64,000 bases of DNA from NCBI GenBank assembly GCA_019448385.1, contig JAGTXO010000003.1, forward strand, positions 1,550,001-1,614,000. Reading direction: 5' to 3'. Origin of the DNA: Diacronema lutheri. Lineage: Eukaryota > Haptophyta > Pavlovophyceae > Pavlovales > Pavlovaceae. Below the pieces are notes generated by a model. It was given only the letters and a program-made list of their open reading frames with translations, searched no databases and was not told where the DNA came from. How positions within the stretch are numbered: the first letter of the stretch is position 1; every line of letters begins with the position of its first letter. Position numbers and translations under genes: made by a program. Below, in pieces: positions 32,401-40,853 of this stretch.

Positions 32401-34479
32401 CGCGCCATCGCCGTCGCCGTCGACGGCGAGCACAATGACGACAGCCGCTCGCGCGCACGCGGCGCGCGACACCGCGCCAGCCGCCGCCGCCCACGCGCGC
32501 GCCGCGCGCACTTCGGCGGCGCGCGCGCCGTCCCAGCGCCACTCGTCGGCACGTGCACGCAAGGCGGCGTCGGGCGCGGGGTAGCGCAGCAGCAGCAACG
32601 CCGCGTGCCCCTCCGCGCCGAGCGCGGCACCGACCACCTCGCACGAAGCCGCCGCGTGCGCGCGCGCGCGCGCACGCCAGAGCGTCGTGCACTCCACGCC
32701 GTCGAGCTGCACCGCACGGACGGCGGGCGTCGCCGCGGCAACGCGCGCGCGCGCGCTCGACGGCACGCCGCACGCGAAGAGCGCGCGCACGCCCGCACGC
32801 CGCGCCGCGCTGACAAGCGTCGAGTCTCGCGCGAGCATCGCGCACGCATCGCGGGACGATGCGGCGTACGCCTCCCGCTGCTCGGGCTGGGCGGAAGACG
32901 CGCGCATAGCGGGTGGCGTCCGCGCGCGGCTCGTGCGCACGGCGATCACGGTGACGTGCGCGCGCGCAGTCGTGCTGCCGCGCGCGCCGTCGGCCCAGGC
33001 CGCTCGGCCGGCGAGCGCGCACGCCACGGCGGCGAGCGTCTCGTCAGAGCGCGCGCGCGCGTCGTCGGCCGTTTGCGCCGTGTCCGCGCGCACGTCGATC
33101 CAACGCGCGCCCGCAGCGGCGCACTGCGCGCGCAGCACGGCGGCTGCATCGTCGCCCTCGCCCTCGCCCTCGCCCTCGCCCTCGCCCTCGCCCTCGCCCT
33201 CGCCCTCGCCCTCGCCCTCGCCCTCGCCCTCGCCCTCAATGCCGCTCGTGCCTGCGTCGTCGTCGCCGCCGTCGCCGCCGATGCCGCCGTCGAGTCGGTG
33301 GCCGCCGTCGGGTCGGTGGCCGCGATTGCCGCCGGCGTCAAGCGCACGCCGGTTGCCGGCAGCAAGGTGCACGAGTAGGACGAGGGGGGTCGCCGCGCGG
33401 CGGAGCACTGCGCCGAGCGCGCCGCCCAGCTCGGCGAGCGGCGCACCGTCGCCGATCCCGATTACGAGCAATGGCGGACGGTCGGCGCGCGCACCGGCCG
33501 AGCGCGCGGGCGCGGGCGCGGCCGCGCTCGCGACGGCCGCGACGAGTGCGCTGGCGCTGCGCGTGTGCGCGGCGGCGGTCGCGTACCAACGCGCGAGCGG
33601 CGCGTCAATGTGCAGCTCGATCGCAGGCGCGGCGAGCAGCGCCGCGGCGACTGTGCCGAAGAGCTCGCCGGCGGGCGCGAAAACGTCGCCGCGCGGCGCG
33701 TGCTCGCTAAACTGCCCCTCATCGCCGCGCGGCGCGCGCATGCTGGTCGGCCCCTCGTCGCCGCGCGGCGGACGCGAGTGCCGCGCGTCGGCGGCATGGC
33801 GCGCGCGCGCCGCCGTGATGAGCAGCAGGTGCGTTGGTCTGCACGCCGCCTCGCGCAACGCGCGCGACAGTTCGGGCGCGCGCACCAGCGCGAGCGCTGC
33901 GTCGGGCGTGCGCGGAGGTGGCGCGCGCGCGAGCGGCCCGACGGCGCCCCAGCCGTCGAGCAGATCGGCGGGCAGCTGCACAAGCACGGGCCCGGCGGGA
34001 TGCGCGCGCGCAAGGCATGCCGCGCGCGCCAGCTCGGGCAGCAGCTCGTCCACCCGCGAGAGCGCGACGCTCGCCTTGAGCGCGGGCGCGAGGAGCGCGC
34101 CGCCCTCGGCGAGGCCCTCGCGCGCAAAGCGGTGAGCGGGCTCGCCGTCCAGGCCAAGGGCGGGCGCGGTCTCGAGCAAGACGAGTATCGGCGCGGCGTC
34201 GAGCAGCGCGCACGCGAGCGCGGGCGCGAGCTCCGCCACGCTTGCCCCCCCGCGGGCGCTCAGGCAGACGAGCGCCGCACGCGACGATGCGAGCGCGCCC
34301 GCGAGCGCGGCTGCCGCGCGCTCATCGCGCACGGGGAGCGCGGCCGGGAGCGCGTCCACAAGGGCGGCCCACAGGCGTGCCGAGTGCCCGGCGGGCACGC
34401 CGACCACCACCGTCACCTCCGCGCTGCGTAGCGCCGACGCGACGAGCGCTGATGCGTGCGCAGGGCTGCCCGTGCGCAT
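11830..34479 (-). CDS. Giant hybrid PKS/NRPS with membrane tail, 7549 residues
   Basis: A single uninterrupted 22,650-nt frame runs from ATG 34479, with no introns although its neighbours have them. Order of parts by residue: degenerate ThDP-enzyme-like region (15-1245); acyl-CoA ligase (1360-2045, Lys2033); KR (Tyr2640); ACP (Ser2824); KS (Cys3083, His3218, His3262); KR (Tyr3982); ACP (Ser4145); KS with Cys4407 but Asn4568 and Asn4609; AT (Ser4811) lying before the KS end motif (about 5091-5103); ACP (Ser5317); condensation domain (His5617-His5618); degenerate adenylation domain; carrier (Ser6586); and a tail of membrane segments plus three beta-helix blocks to 7549. No DH, ER, thioesterase or reductase is seen. 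Inferred chemistry: an acyl starter is activated, extended once or twice with ketoreduction, condensed with an amine or alcohol, and handed to the membrane tail. The product is unknown. Confidence 0.9.
14590..16590 (-). other. NRPS part: degenerate adenylation domain and carrier
   Basis: LSWAQLDDRANRLAAAVRAR, ALCAVDGAAILVGLLGVLRAGCALL and YVLDGSRRPVPLGAVGHMYV trace the adenylation fold. The ATP loop (TSGSTGxPKG), the YxTGD motif and the C-terminal NGK lysine are all absent, so it should not activate an amino acid. The carrier that follows is intact: TERAGADSFQRMQLLSAMRR with Ser6586. Its substrate would have to come from elsewhere. Confidence 0.8.
16640..18105 (-). other. NRPS part: condensation domain
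   Basis: Begins VSVSPPSLQQFFLL. The catalytic HHxxxDG motif is LNLHHLIDDGGSVAILFDEL (His5617-His5618). Later TVGFITNLLCVDARI and ARNEFDVELKLELAL match the late C-domain motifs. It should form an amide or ester between the polyketide on ACP3 and a nucleophile on the following carrier. Confidence 0.85.
18390..18845 (-). other. PKS part: ACP3 with long internal insert
   Basis: A carrier helix AVRLVLECVRQVLPADVD is separated from the attachment site LGVDSLGVVSLVRLLNARCG (Ser5317) by a Gly/Asp-rich insert of roughly 60 residues. The insert is coded by GCC/GTC-rich repeats and is unusual inside a small four-helix domain. Confidence 0.75.
19170..20465 (-). other. PKS part: AT embedded before the KS2 end motif
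   Basis: AT motifs: LFGGQGAQHVAMGRAL, CGHSLGEYVAAVVAGVMS (Ser4811) and HVSHAFHSPLL, where HAFH is the malonyl-CoA type signature. After the AT comes LRIGLSSFGFGGTNVHLILE (19159-19218), which is the C-terminal closing motif of a KS and is missing from its normal place before the AT. The AT therefore interrupts the KS2 fold. Confidence 0.88.
20480..21815 (-). other. PKS part: KS2, both catalytic His replaced
   Basis: Residues about 4222-4667. VDCACASAAVAID keeps the nucleophile Cys4407. The HGTGT site reads EANASGTPLGD (Asn4568) and the second His site reads AVGNSEAAAAV (Asn4609). Condensation needs these His, so this is probably a non-elongating KS that only passes or proofreads the chain. 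A Gly/Asp-rich insert of roughly 25 residues lies between the Cys and the first Asn. Confidence 0.88.
21930..24110 (-). other. PKS part: KR2 and ACP2
   Basis: The structural half starts at SLWAVEWRRL. The catalytic half has YAITGGKGALGLVAARWLAE, HAAGVLADATL, VFSSIASTLGSAGQ and NYAAANAALD (Tyr3982). ACP2 has GLDSLALVELR (Ser4145). All expected residues are present. Confidence 0.88.
24430..25820 (-). other. PKS part: KS1, complete active site
   Basis: Residues about 2887-3350. DTACSSSLVAVD holds Cys3083, EAHGTATRLGD holds His3218 and IGHLEGAAGAAG holds His3262. The end motif GVSSFGFGGTNAH follows immediately, as in ordinary type I KS domains. No AT follows this KS, so malonyl loading of ACP2 must come from the later AT or from a free enzyme. 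Confidence 0.92.
25890..28180 (-). other. PKS part: KR1 and ACP1
   Basis: A KR structural half beginning near VVEWAPVAPPG is followed by the catalytic half: VVTGARGGVGCALLAWL (NADPH loop), HLAGVLADG, WSSVYALLGYAQ and HYAAANAFQD (Tyr2640). It contains an acidic insert in the linker. The ACP follows with GIDSLASVEF; Ser2824 takes the phosphopantetheine. No KS precedes this KR, so the starter may be reduced or held here before the first elongation. Confidence 0.85.
28340..30405 (-). other. PKS part: acyl-CoA ligase (loading) domain
   Basis: Residues about 1360-2045. The AMP/ATP loop is YFTSGTSGAAKGVALTHAHV, followed by FVSYGMTETCGK, then WLRTGDLATVGRGG and DRAKDVVVCGGENVHAAEVE. The catalytic Lys is in TATGKVRKDE (Lys2033). 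All core motifs of an active fatty-acyl-AMP/CoA ligase are present, so this is the probable starter-activating domain. A run of 13 Gly is inserted before the hinge. Confidence 0.88.
30730..34430 (-). other. PKS part: degenerate ThDP-enzyme-like region
   Basis: Residues 15-1245. The N-terminus reads VTVVVGVPAGHSARLWAALV, then LPVRDERAAAALAGAL, then APILVLLETAP and GPVLVQLPADLLDG. This is the N-domain path of acetolactate-synthase-like enzymes, with the activating Glu in RDERA. A second copy-like stretch has GVRALFACGVPSS. A middle-domain-like stretch has ARAPLIVVGVHARDACEGG. A C-domain-like stretch has VPALALALGVARALG then AELLAELATA. The GDG...N cofactor motif of the C-domain is not recognisable, so catalysis is doubtful. 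It is broken up by acidic and Gly-rich inserts. Confidence 0.5.
33154..33237 (-). repeat. Hexanucleotide (GAGGGC)14 coding repeat
   Basis: Fourteen perfect 6-bp units, read as (Glu-Gly)14 in the PKS frame at residues 415-442. It is inserted in the ThDP-like region. Repeat number is likely to vary between alleles (inference). Confidence 0.95.
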
Positions 34480-34842
34480 CGTTTCGCGCGTTCTGCTTCC
34501 TTGTTTGGAGCCGAAAGCAAAGCGGGAAGGAGCTCCTTCCCCTTTGTCAGTGTGAAGGCTGGCTGACAAGTCGAGTCTCAACTCTCAACTCACACTACCG
34601 TGGTGGTCTACGGTCCACCGGCAACGCCGCCCACCCGCGCCGCCTCAACGGCATTCGCGCGCGCGTGTGGGCATCAGCCCTCTCGGGAAAAAAAACCTCT
34701 CCGAACGGACCCTCCCCCCACTGGCGACCCTTCGCGCCGCGCCGCGCGCTGCGCCCCACGTCCGATGCGATGGCGACGGGCAACGCAGCAACGCGGCGCG
34801 CGCGCGCGCCCGCCCAACCAGCGCTCCGTACCGCCTGCCGCC
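34480..34842. other. Promoter region of the giant PKS
   Basis: 363 bp between the PKS start codon and the stop of the upstream CTL gene, which reads in the same direction. AGTGTGA near 34550 pairs with TCACACT near 34591, with direct CTCAACT repeats in the loop. The frame stays open upstream of ATG 34479 to a TTG at 34581, but the acetolactate-synthase-like fold begins just after 34479. No TATA box is evident. Confidence 0.4.
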
Positions 34843-36796
34843 CTAGGCAACGTTGCCGCGCGCGGGCACGGCGTATGCGTGCGGCGGCCCGCCGCTGCCG
34901 TACATGTGCTGCGCGACGGGCGGGCCGGCCGGGTGGCCGTTGGTCGACGGCATCGGCCCGTCGTACGGGTGCTCGGCGAGGTATTCGGCGGTGATCTGCT
35001 CAAAGCGGTCGTGCAGCTCGCGGTTGGACGCCTGCAGCGCGGCCGGGTCCTCGGCGAAGCAGACGAAGAGCGTCGTCGTGCCCGACGTGACCGTGCTCGA
35101 GACCATCGACGCGAAGAAGATCGCGAGGAGCACCGAGACGACGATCACGAGCGCGAACGCGATCGTGTACACCGACTTTGCCGAGTCGCTCAAGCCGCTG
35201 TCCTGCGCGGCGGGTGAGAGGAGGGGGTGGTAGCTGGCAAGCGCGACAACGCCGCCCGTGAGCAGCGCGCCGATCGTCGCGCCGAGGCCGACGGCCGCGC
35301 CGGTCAGGTTCATGTTGACGAGGCCGTCGAGCCCCTTGGACTTGACGAGCTGCATCGTGTCCTTGGCGGCGGTCTTGAAGTCCTTGCCGTAGATGGCGAC
35401 CTGCACGAACGCCCAGTGGTTAAAGAGCTCGAGCAGCCACTCGAGGATCCCGACAAAGCACGAGACGCAGCACAAGATCACCATCGCGATCGGGCTCTCG
35501 CCGCTGTTGCGCTTCGCGTTCTCCACGGCGTTGCGCAGCAGCTGCACGAGGGCGACGAGCAACGAGCCGAGGCAGATCGAGCCGAACGAGGTGCTCAGCG
35601 CGCGGCGCAGCGAGCCGGCCGTCGGGCTCGCGGGCATGTTGTGCTGCATGAAGTACCACGTCGCGACGACGCCCGAGTTGGTCACGTGCACGACATTATT
35701 AATCACCTGCGCGCTCCTGCGCGGCGCCGAGGACCGGGCGGGCGGGCGGGCGGGCGGCGGTGCGCGGCGCGGCGCGGTGCGGCCGACCGCGTGAGCCGTG
35801 CGGCGGCGTGGGAGGCGCGCGGAGCAGCGCATGGCGCGCGGCGCGTGCGGCCGCGCGTGCAGCGCCCGCACCAGTAGAGCGAGAGCGCGAGGAAAGCCAT
35901 GAGCGCCTTGCCCGCGAAGCCAATGTCCTTGCCCTTGTACACATGGCCCTGCTCGTCCACGTGCGTGATGGTCTCGGCGCGCGTGCTGTAGTACGAGTAG
36001 GTGGATGTGAACGCGGCGAAGAGGCCCAGGTGGTACACCGTCGCGGGCACGATCGAAGCGAACGCGGCCATGTAGGTGCCCGGGTACCTGCCGCGCGCAG
36101 GGCGCACGCACGAGACGCACGGTCGACGCGCCGCGTGAGCGCGCCGCAGCGTGCGCGATGCGCGCGTGCACGGGAGCAGTGGGACGCGCACGCGCACGCC
36201 GGCATGACGCCGCGACGCGCGCCGCGCGCGCCCCACTTTTTGATCACTGCCGAGACGGTCGTCAGGCAGAGCTGCGCAAATTGCACGCGCCATGGGTGGC
36301 GTAGGATCCAGAGCGCGTAGAACAGGAAGAAGCCGCCGAGCATGGCGACGAGGAGCGCGGGCATGATTGCACCCGAGCCGACGAGGGACAGCGCCGTCAG
36401 GCCAAAGAACACCGGCGGGGCGAAGAGCGAGACGTAGATGAGTTGCTTTGCAAACGCTTGCACGATCGTGATCCACACGACCGCCCACGCGAGGCCGACG
36501 GCGATACCGACGCCGACAAAGGGGAGCGAGAGGCTGAGCGCATGGTTGAGCGCAGCCACCACCTGCGGGTCAGTCGCGCTCGCGTCCGCCGTCGCGTTCG
36601 CCGACGCGTCCGCGTCGTCCGTCGCGCCTGCGCGCGAGCGGGCGAGCAGCTCGGGCAAGAAGGCAGCGGCGATCGCGACGACGCCGACGAGGTGCGCGAC
36701 GAAGGCGAAGGCCCACTCGACATCCTTGTACGTGCGCGGCGGCTTGGACTCCTCGTCCACCTGCGAGTAGCCGCGCGAGAGCACCGCCTCAGCCAT
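34843..36796 (-). CDS. Choline transporter-like protein (CTL/SLC44)
   Basis: Exons 36237-36796, 35872-36087 and 34843-35716 (560+216+874 nt) give 549 residues. The second join yields LSLYWSAQVINNVVHVTNSG, matching the family motif 'YW..QVI.NvvhVT..G', and the first yields AVIKKYPGTYMAAF. There are about ten membrane segments, including AFAFVAHLVGVVAIAAAFLP, and GIAVGLAWAVVWITIVQAF. The C-terminal half contains LCCVSCFVGILEWLLELFN and AIYGKDF, both typical of CTL/PNS1 proteins. The loop after the first segment is Asp/Ala-rich. The family carries choline or ethanolamine across plasma and organelle membranes; the exact substrate here is not proven. The C-terminal tail is Pro/Gly-rich and cytosolic. 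Confidence 0.88.
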
Positions 36797-37397
36797 GGCC
36801 CCTCTTCCCGACAAGCTGGCGGAAGGCGTGGCGCTTCTCCAAAGGCGTCGCGAAGTATTTTGTCCGAAAGGCAAAATGTTCCCATAGTAAAATTGAAGTC
36901 TCAGGATTTGCGCCGTCTACCGGCGGGATCTGGAAACGATGGCGGTGCTCCTTGCGCGGTTGCGTCTCGCTCCGGTCTGATCGCGCCAGGCCAGCAGCGC
37001 CCACGGTCGAGCTGCGCGCGCCTCTCGCGGACGCGCCGGTTTCGGACGCGAGCCCACCCGAAGCTTGGAACTGCAAGGGGAGCTTGCTGAACCAGCCGGG
37101 CAGTCAACTCCGCGCACTGGCCGTGCGTGCGAGCACGAGGGGCCGGTCATCGACTCATCGTGGAAGTCGATTATTTTTCATTTATTTATTTATTTATTTT
37201 GGTTGGGCGAGAATGGAGGAGGAGCAGGTCGTAAAAGGGATGAGCGATGAGGGAACATCCCGTGAGACGTCGTCGCGGGCTTGACGACCGCCTCGAAGCG
37301 CGGCGCGGCGGTAGTGACTGATCAGGGTGACCAATCGCCAGCGCGCGGCCCCTACGGCGCAACGGTCGACCGCCTGCTGCCGCGCCCTCGGCCCCCG
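36797..37397. promoter_or_regulatory. Divergent intergenic region with TTTA repeat
   Basis: 601 bp between the CTL start (minus) and the BBS6-like start (plus). It is the most A/T-rich stretch of the left half. It contains a (TTTA)n run of almost five units at 37181-37200, within a T-rich patch from about 37170, and another AT-rich patch around 36855-36900. It must carry two promoters. The plus-strand frame is open from a TTG at 37281, but the first ATG is 37398. Confidence 0.45.
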
Positions 37398-39248
37398 ATG
37401 CACGATGGCGACGCGGAATCGGGGCCGGAGGCCTTGCGCCGCTTCGTCTCCGAGGTCGCGGGGCTGCGCGAGGTCGCGGGCTCGTCGATCGGGCCGCTAG
37501 GCCGGCTCAAGATTGTGCGTGGCGGTGCCGACGGTTCGCTCGTGCTCGTCACGTCGTCGTCGCAGCGGCTGCTCGGCGGTGCGAACGCGCAGAGCCCGTT
37601 TGCGCGCTTGCTGCTCGACCTCTGCCGCGCGCAGCGCGGCCGCGGGGGCGACGGCGGCCTGCTCACGCTCGCGCTCGCGGCAAGCCTGATCGTCGACGGT
37701 TTTGCGCTCGGCATGGGCCGCCACGCGCTCTGCGCGACGCTCGAGCGGTGCGTGTCGATCTGCCACGACGAGATGTTCGACGCGCGCTGGCCGCTCGCCG
37801 CGCACATGCACTGGCGCGACCTGGCGCTGCCGACGGCGCTGGCGCGGAGCGTGGTCGGCGCGAAGCGCGCGACTCTGCTCTCCGCCCACGAGCTCGAGCA
37901 CGTGAGCGCGCTCGTCGTCGACGCGTTTGTGCGCACGCACGACGGCGCGGCCGGCGCGGCCGGCGCGCTGCAGTGCGTGCGCACGCAGGCGGTCGTCGGC
38001 GCGTCGCCGATGCGCTCGCACGCGGTCGACGGCGTGCTGATGGACGTGCGACCGCCGAGCGGCTGCCCCGACGCGCTGCCCGACGGCGCGCTGCTCGCCC
38101 TCTTTGAGATCGTGCTCGACGGCTCGCCGCCGCCCGACGACGGGCGCACACCCGTGAAAGTGCAGTACGAGTACAACGAGGGCCGCGCGGCAGGCGGGGC
38201 CGAGGGCGCGGCGCTCACCGACGAGGCGGAGCGCGACGGCGCGTCGCGCCGCGCGCCCGTTCACCGTGGCGGCGCGCAGGCCGAGGGCGCGCGCCTCGCG
38301 CTCGCCGCGCTCGTCGCGTGGCTGTGCGCGCGACACGTCGGGGTCGTCGCGTCGCAGCGGGTGATCTCGAAGCGGCTGCAGGCGATGCTCCTCGCGGCGC
38401 GCATCGTGCCGCTCGAGCGGCTCTCGCTCCGGCACATGGACGCGGTCCGGCGCGTGTCGGGCGCGCGCGTGCTCGGCGGCATCTCCACGCACGCGTTGTG
38501 TGAAGATGCGCTCGGCGCCGTCGGCGAACTGAGCGTGCGGCGCGTCGGCAGCCAGTCGCTCACGCTCCTCACGCGCGCGCGACGCGTGCCGCACGACGCG
38601 CGCGCCAGCGTGGCGCGCGCCGCGCCCGTCGTCACGCTCGTGCTCTGCGGCCGGACGGCCGGCGCACTCGAAGAGCTCACGGCAGCGGTCTCGACCGCGC
38701 AGAACGCGCTCGCAGCGGCGGCGCGCGACCCGCGCGTGTGCCCGGGCGGCGGCGCGACGGAGTGGCGTCTCGCTCGGCGCGTGCGCGATGAGGCGGCGGC
38801 GTGGAGACGCGCGGCCACGCACCCGATCGGCCTGGGCGCGCGCCAGGCGGACGTGCAGGCGGCGAGCGACGTGTTCGCACGCGCGCTCGAGGCAGTCCCG
38901 CTCGCGATGGCGTGCGCGCTCGGTGAGGGCGGCGCGGGCGCAGGCTCGGCGCGCGCGCTCGGCCGCCGCTCCGAGGAGCGCGACGCGAGCGGCGATATCG
39001 ACGCCGTGGGCTACGCGGGCTGCGACGCCGCGCGCGGGCGCGTGTCTTGCGTGATGCGCGCCGTGCGCGTGAGCGGCGACGGTCCGGGCGACCCGGGCTT
39101 CGTCGAGGCGAGTGCGGCCGTCGTGGTCGATCTCGCGGCGGCCAAGATGCACGCGCTCGCGAGCGCCGTGCATGTCGCGTGCGTCCTGCTCAAGGTGGAC
39201 CGCGCGATCGACGCAACGAGCACCGGACTGTCCGGCTGCACGAGTTGA
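37398..39248 (+). CDS. MKKS: MKKS/BBS6-like chaperonin-related protein
   Basis: 616 residues, one exon, TCP-1/chaperonin superfamily. The apical and ATP regions are divergent: SSIGPLGRLKIV matches the GPxG...K strand of MKKS, and the nucleotide loop GDGTT is replaced by GGDGGLLTLAL. CVLCGRTAGALEELTAAVS and VCPGGGATEWRLARRVRDEA are the conserved lower-equatorial helices. BBS6 acts with BBS10 and BBS12 and CCT to assemble the BBSome, a cargo adaptor of cilia, which fits a flagellated cell. BBS10 or another chaperonin-like BBS protein is possible. Loss of the ATPase loop argues against a true CCT subunit. It is convergent with DES1. Confidence 0.62.
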   Translation: MHDGDAESGPEALRRFVSEVAGLREVAGSSIGPLGRLKIVRGGADGSLVLVTSSSQRLLGGANAQSPFARLLLDLCRAQRGRGGDGGLLTLALAASLIVDGFALGMGRHALCATLERCVSICHDEMFDARWPLAAHMHWRDLALPTALARSVVGAKRATLLSAHELEHVSALVVDAFVRTHDGAAGAAGALQCVRTQAVVGASPMRSHAVDGVLMDVRPPSGCPDALPDGALLALFEIVLDGSPPPDDGRTPVKVQYEYNEGRAAGGAEGAALTDEAERDGASRRAPVHRGGAQAEGARLALAALVAWLCARHVGVVASQRVISKRLQAMLLAARIVPLERLSLRHMDAVRRVSGARVLGGISTHALCEDALGAVGELSVRRVGSQSLTLLTRARRVPHDARASVARAAPVVTLVLCGRTAGALEELTAAVSTAQNALAAAARDPRVCPGGGATEWRLARRVRDEAAAWRRAATHPIGLGARQADVQAASDVFARALEAVPLAMACALGEGGAGAGSARALGRRSEERDASGDIDAVGYAGCDAARGRVSCVMRAVRVSGDGPGDPGFVEASAAVVVDLAAAKMHALASAVHVACVLLKVDRAIDATSTGLSGCTS

Positions 39249-39347
39249 GATCTGAACAGCGCGGTCACATCCGATTGCCTGGAACGATCCTGCGCCCGGC
39301 CGAGAGGGGGCGCGGCGGTGGACGCGGTCCCCCTCTCCCGGTCCGTT

Positions 39348-39368
39348 CCCCCCCCCCCCCCCCCCCCC
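39348..39368. repeat. Poly-C tract between convergent genes
   Basis: 21 consecutive C, about 100 bp past the BBS6-like stop and 57 bp before the DES1 stop, in the shared 3' region. Length may be unstable or misassembled. Confidence 0.9.
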
Positions 39369-39424
39369 TTCCGGGTGCTCGGCTCCCGGACCGGCGTTGC
39401 ACACGTAGTGCTCGTCCACTGGCC

Positions 39425-40646
39425 CTACTTTGTGCGCTTCGTGCGAGACCACGTGCTGACATCGTCGCGCATGATGAAATCCCAGATCACGCGCGACCAC
39501 GAGCGGTGCGTCGCGAGCGGCTCGTAAAACTCGGGCGCGAGCGCGCGTAGCGCGGGCAGATTGGACCACGCGACGAACGGGAAGTCGTGGTGCTCATTGT
39601 GGTAGCCCACGTTGAAGGTGAGCAGGTTGAGCGGGCCGTAGTACGAGTACGTCTCCTGCCCCTGCGTGAACACGTAGTGCTCGGCGATGAAATGGCCTGC
39701 GCGTGGCGACGGGTTCGCCCGTGGCGGAGCGCGAATTCGAGCGCGCGCGTGAGCGCCCCGCGCCGCCCGAGACGACGGGGCAGCCCGTGGCGGGGCGCGA
39801 CGTGTGACGGCGCGCGCGCCTGCGATGGGATGCAGGCTGCCGGCGAGCAGAAAGCACGCGACCAGGTAGCGGATCGGCGCCCATCCGTAAAAGTGGACGA
39901 GCGCGCAATTGAACACGCCCTGCACGCACGGGGCGCCCGCGGCGCGCGCGCATGCAGCTCGGGCGATCAGCGCGCGGCGCGGCGCGCGGCGGCGCGCGGC
40001 ACCGCGGGGCCGCCGCCGCGACGATCGCTCAGCGCGCCGCCGATACCTGCGCGGCGAAGTTGAGCGCGTGCATGAGCGTCGGCGTCTGCTTCTTGATGAG
40101 CATCGGCCGGAGCGCGTAGAAGAGGATCTGCGAGAGGCACCAGGCGACCTTACCGAGGCGGCCCTGAAAAATGCGCGCTTCGAGGCGCGCGGGGATGTCC
40201 GTGTCCACGCCGTCCACGCCCTGCTGCTTGTGGTGCTCGATGTGGTACTGCTTGAACGTGACGCAATACGGGACGACGATTGGCAGGTTTGCAAAGATGG
40301 CGATCAGCCGGTTGCTCTCCGGACGCTTGGCGCCGAGGTTGTGCGCGAGCTCGTGGATCGCGAGAAACAGCGCGTGCGTGATCGTCGCGCCAACCACGTA
40401 CGTCGTCGCCGCGTACACCGGCCACGACGCGGCGCGCAGCGCGACGGAGAGCGACACCTGCGCGGCGACGAGCGCGAGCACGATCCACTTGGTGCGCGGT
40501 TCGGGGCCCATCAGCTTGTTGACCTCGGGGTGCGCCTTGAGGATCGCCCTGCGCCGCGCCACGTGCGGCTCTTCCTCATTGGACCAGTAGAATCGATCGC
40601 GCGCACCGCGTGGGGCAACGCCCGCCGATGCCGCGCCTCCGCCCAT
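39425..40646 (-). CDS. DEGS1: Sphingolipid delta-4 desaturase DES1
   Basis: Exons 40047-40646, 39820-39919 and 39425-39696 (600+100+272 nt) give 323 residues, the same length as human DEGS1. The N-terminus [20 protein letters not shown] is the family lipid-desaturase N-domain. Three histidine boxes are present: [18 protein letters not shown] and [33 protein letters not shown] and [12 protein letters not shown] are almost invariant in DES1. It introduces the 4,5-trans double bond into dihydroceramide in the ER, making ceramide. The second intron (39697-39819, 123 nt) starts GC rather than GT and has no in-frame stop, so retention would add 41 residues inside the fold. Confidence 0.94.
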
Positions 40647-40853
40647 CGTGGGTGCGAGAAGCGGCGCCGCTTTTCTAATGTTCTTTTTGAGCCCGCATAG
40701 AGAATGATGAAGATTATTTTCTGATGAGGCCGTTCCCAGCACACTTTTTCAGCTGTTGGGCCGACAGACGCCCGAAGATTCAAAATAATTCAAAATTCGA
40801 CGGGCGTTCGCTGGTTCGAAAAAGTTAAAAGTCGGCTGAACGCGCGGGAAGAA
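40647..40853. other. DES1 5' flank and left side of transposon
   Basis: 207 bp, markedly A/T-rich compared with the rest of the window, including ATTCAAAATAATTCAAAATTC at about 40783-40802. It must hold the DES1 promoter and the left end of the transposon. I could not identify terminal inverted repeats with confidence. Confidence 0.35.

Noticed and set aside
33154-33237. GCCCTC array as a CRISPR or satellite
   Set aside because: Perfect 6-bp microsatellite within a coding frame, with no spacers.
33400-33480. GDG in the N-terminal PKS region as the ThDP cofactor motif
   Set aside because: VIGIGDGAPLAELGG lacks the following NN and lies in a middle-domain-like position, so it is not the cofactor site.
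34479-34581. N-terminal extension of the PKS by 34 residues
   Set aside because: It would start at TTG; the first ATG is 34479 and lies just before the conserved fold.
37281-37397. Extension of the BBS6-like protein to 37281
   Set aside because: The codon at 37281 is TTG; the first in-frame ATG is 37398, and the extra residues are low-complexity.
38000-39248. True CCT chaperonin subunit
   Set aside because: The ATPase loop is altered and the sequence follows the divergent BBS-type pattern.
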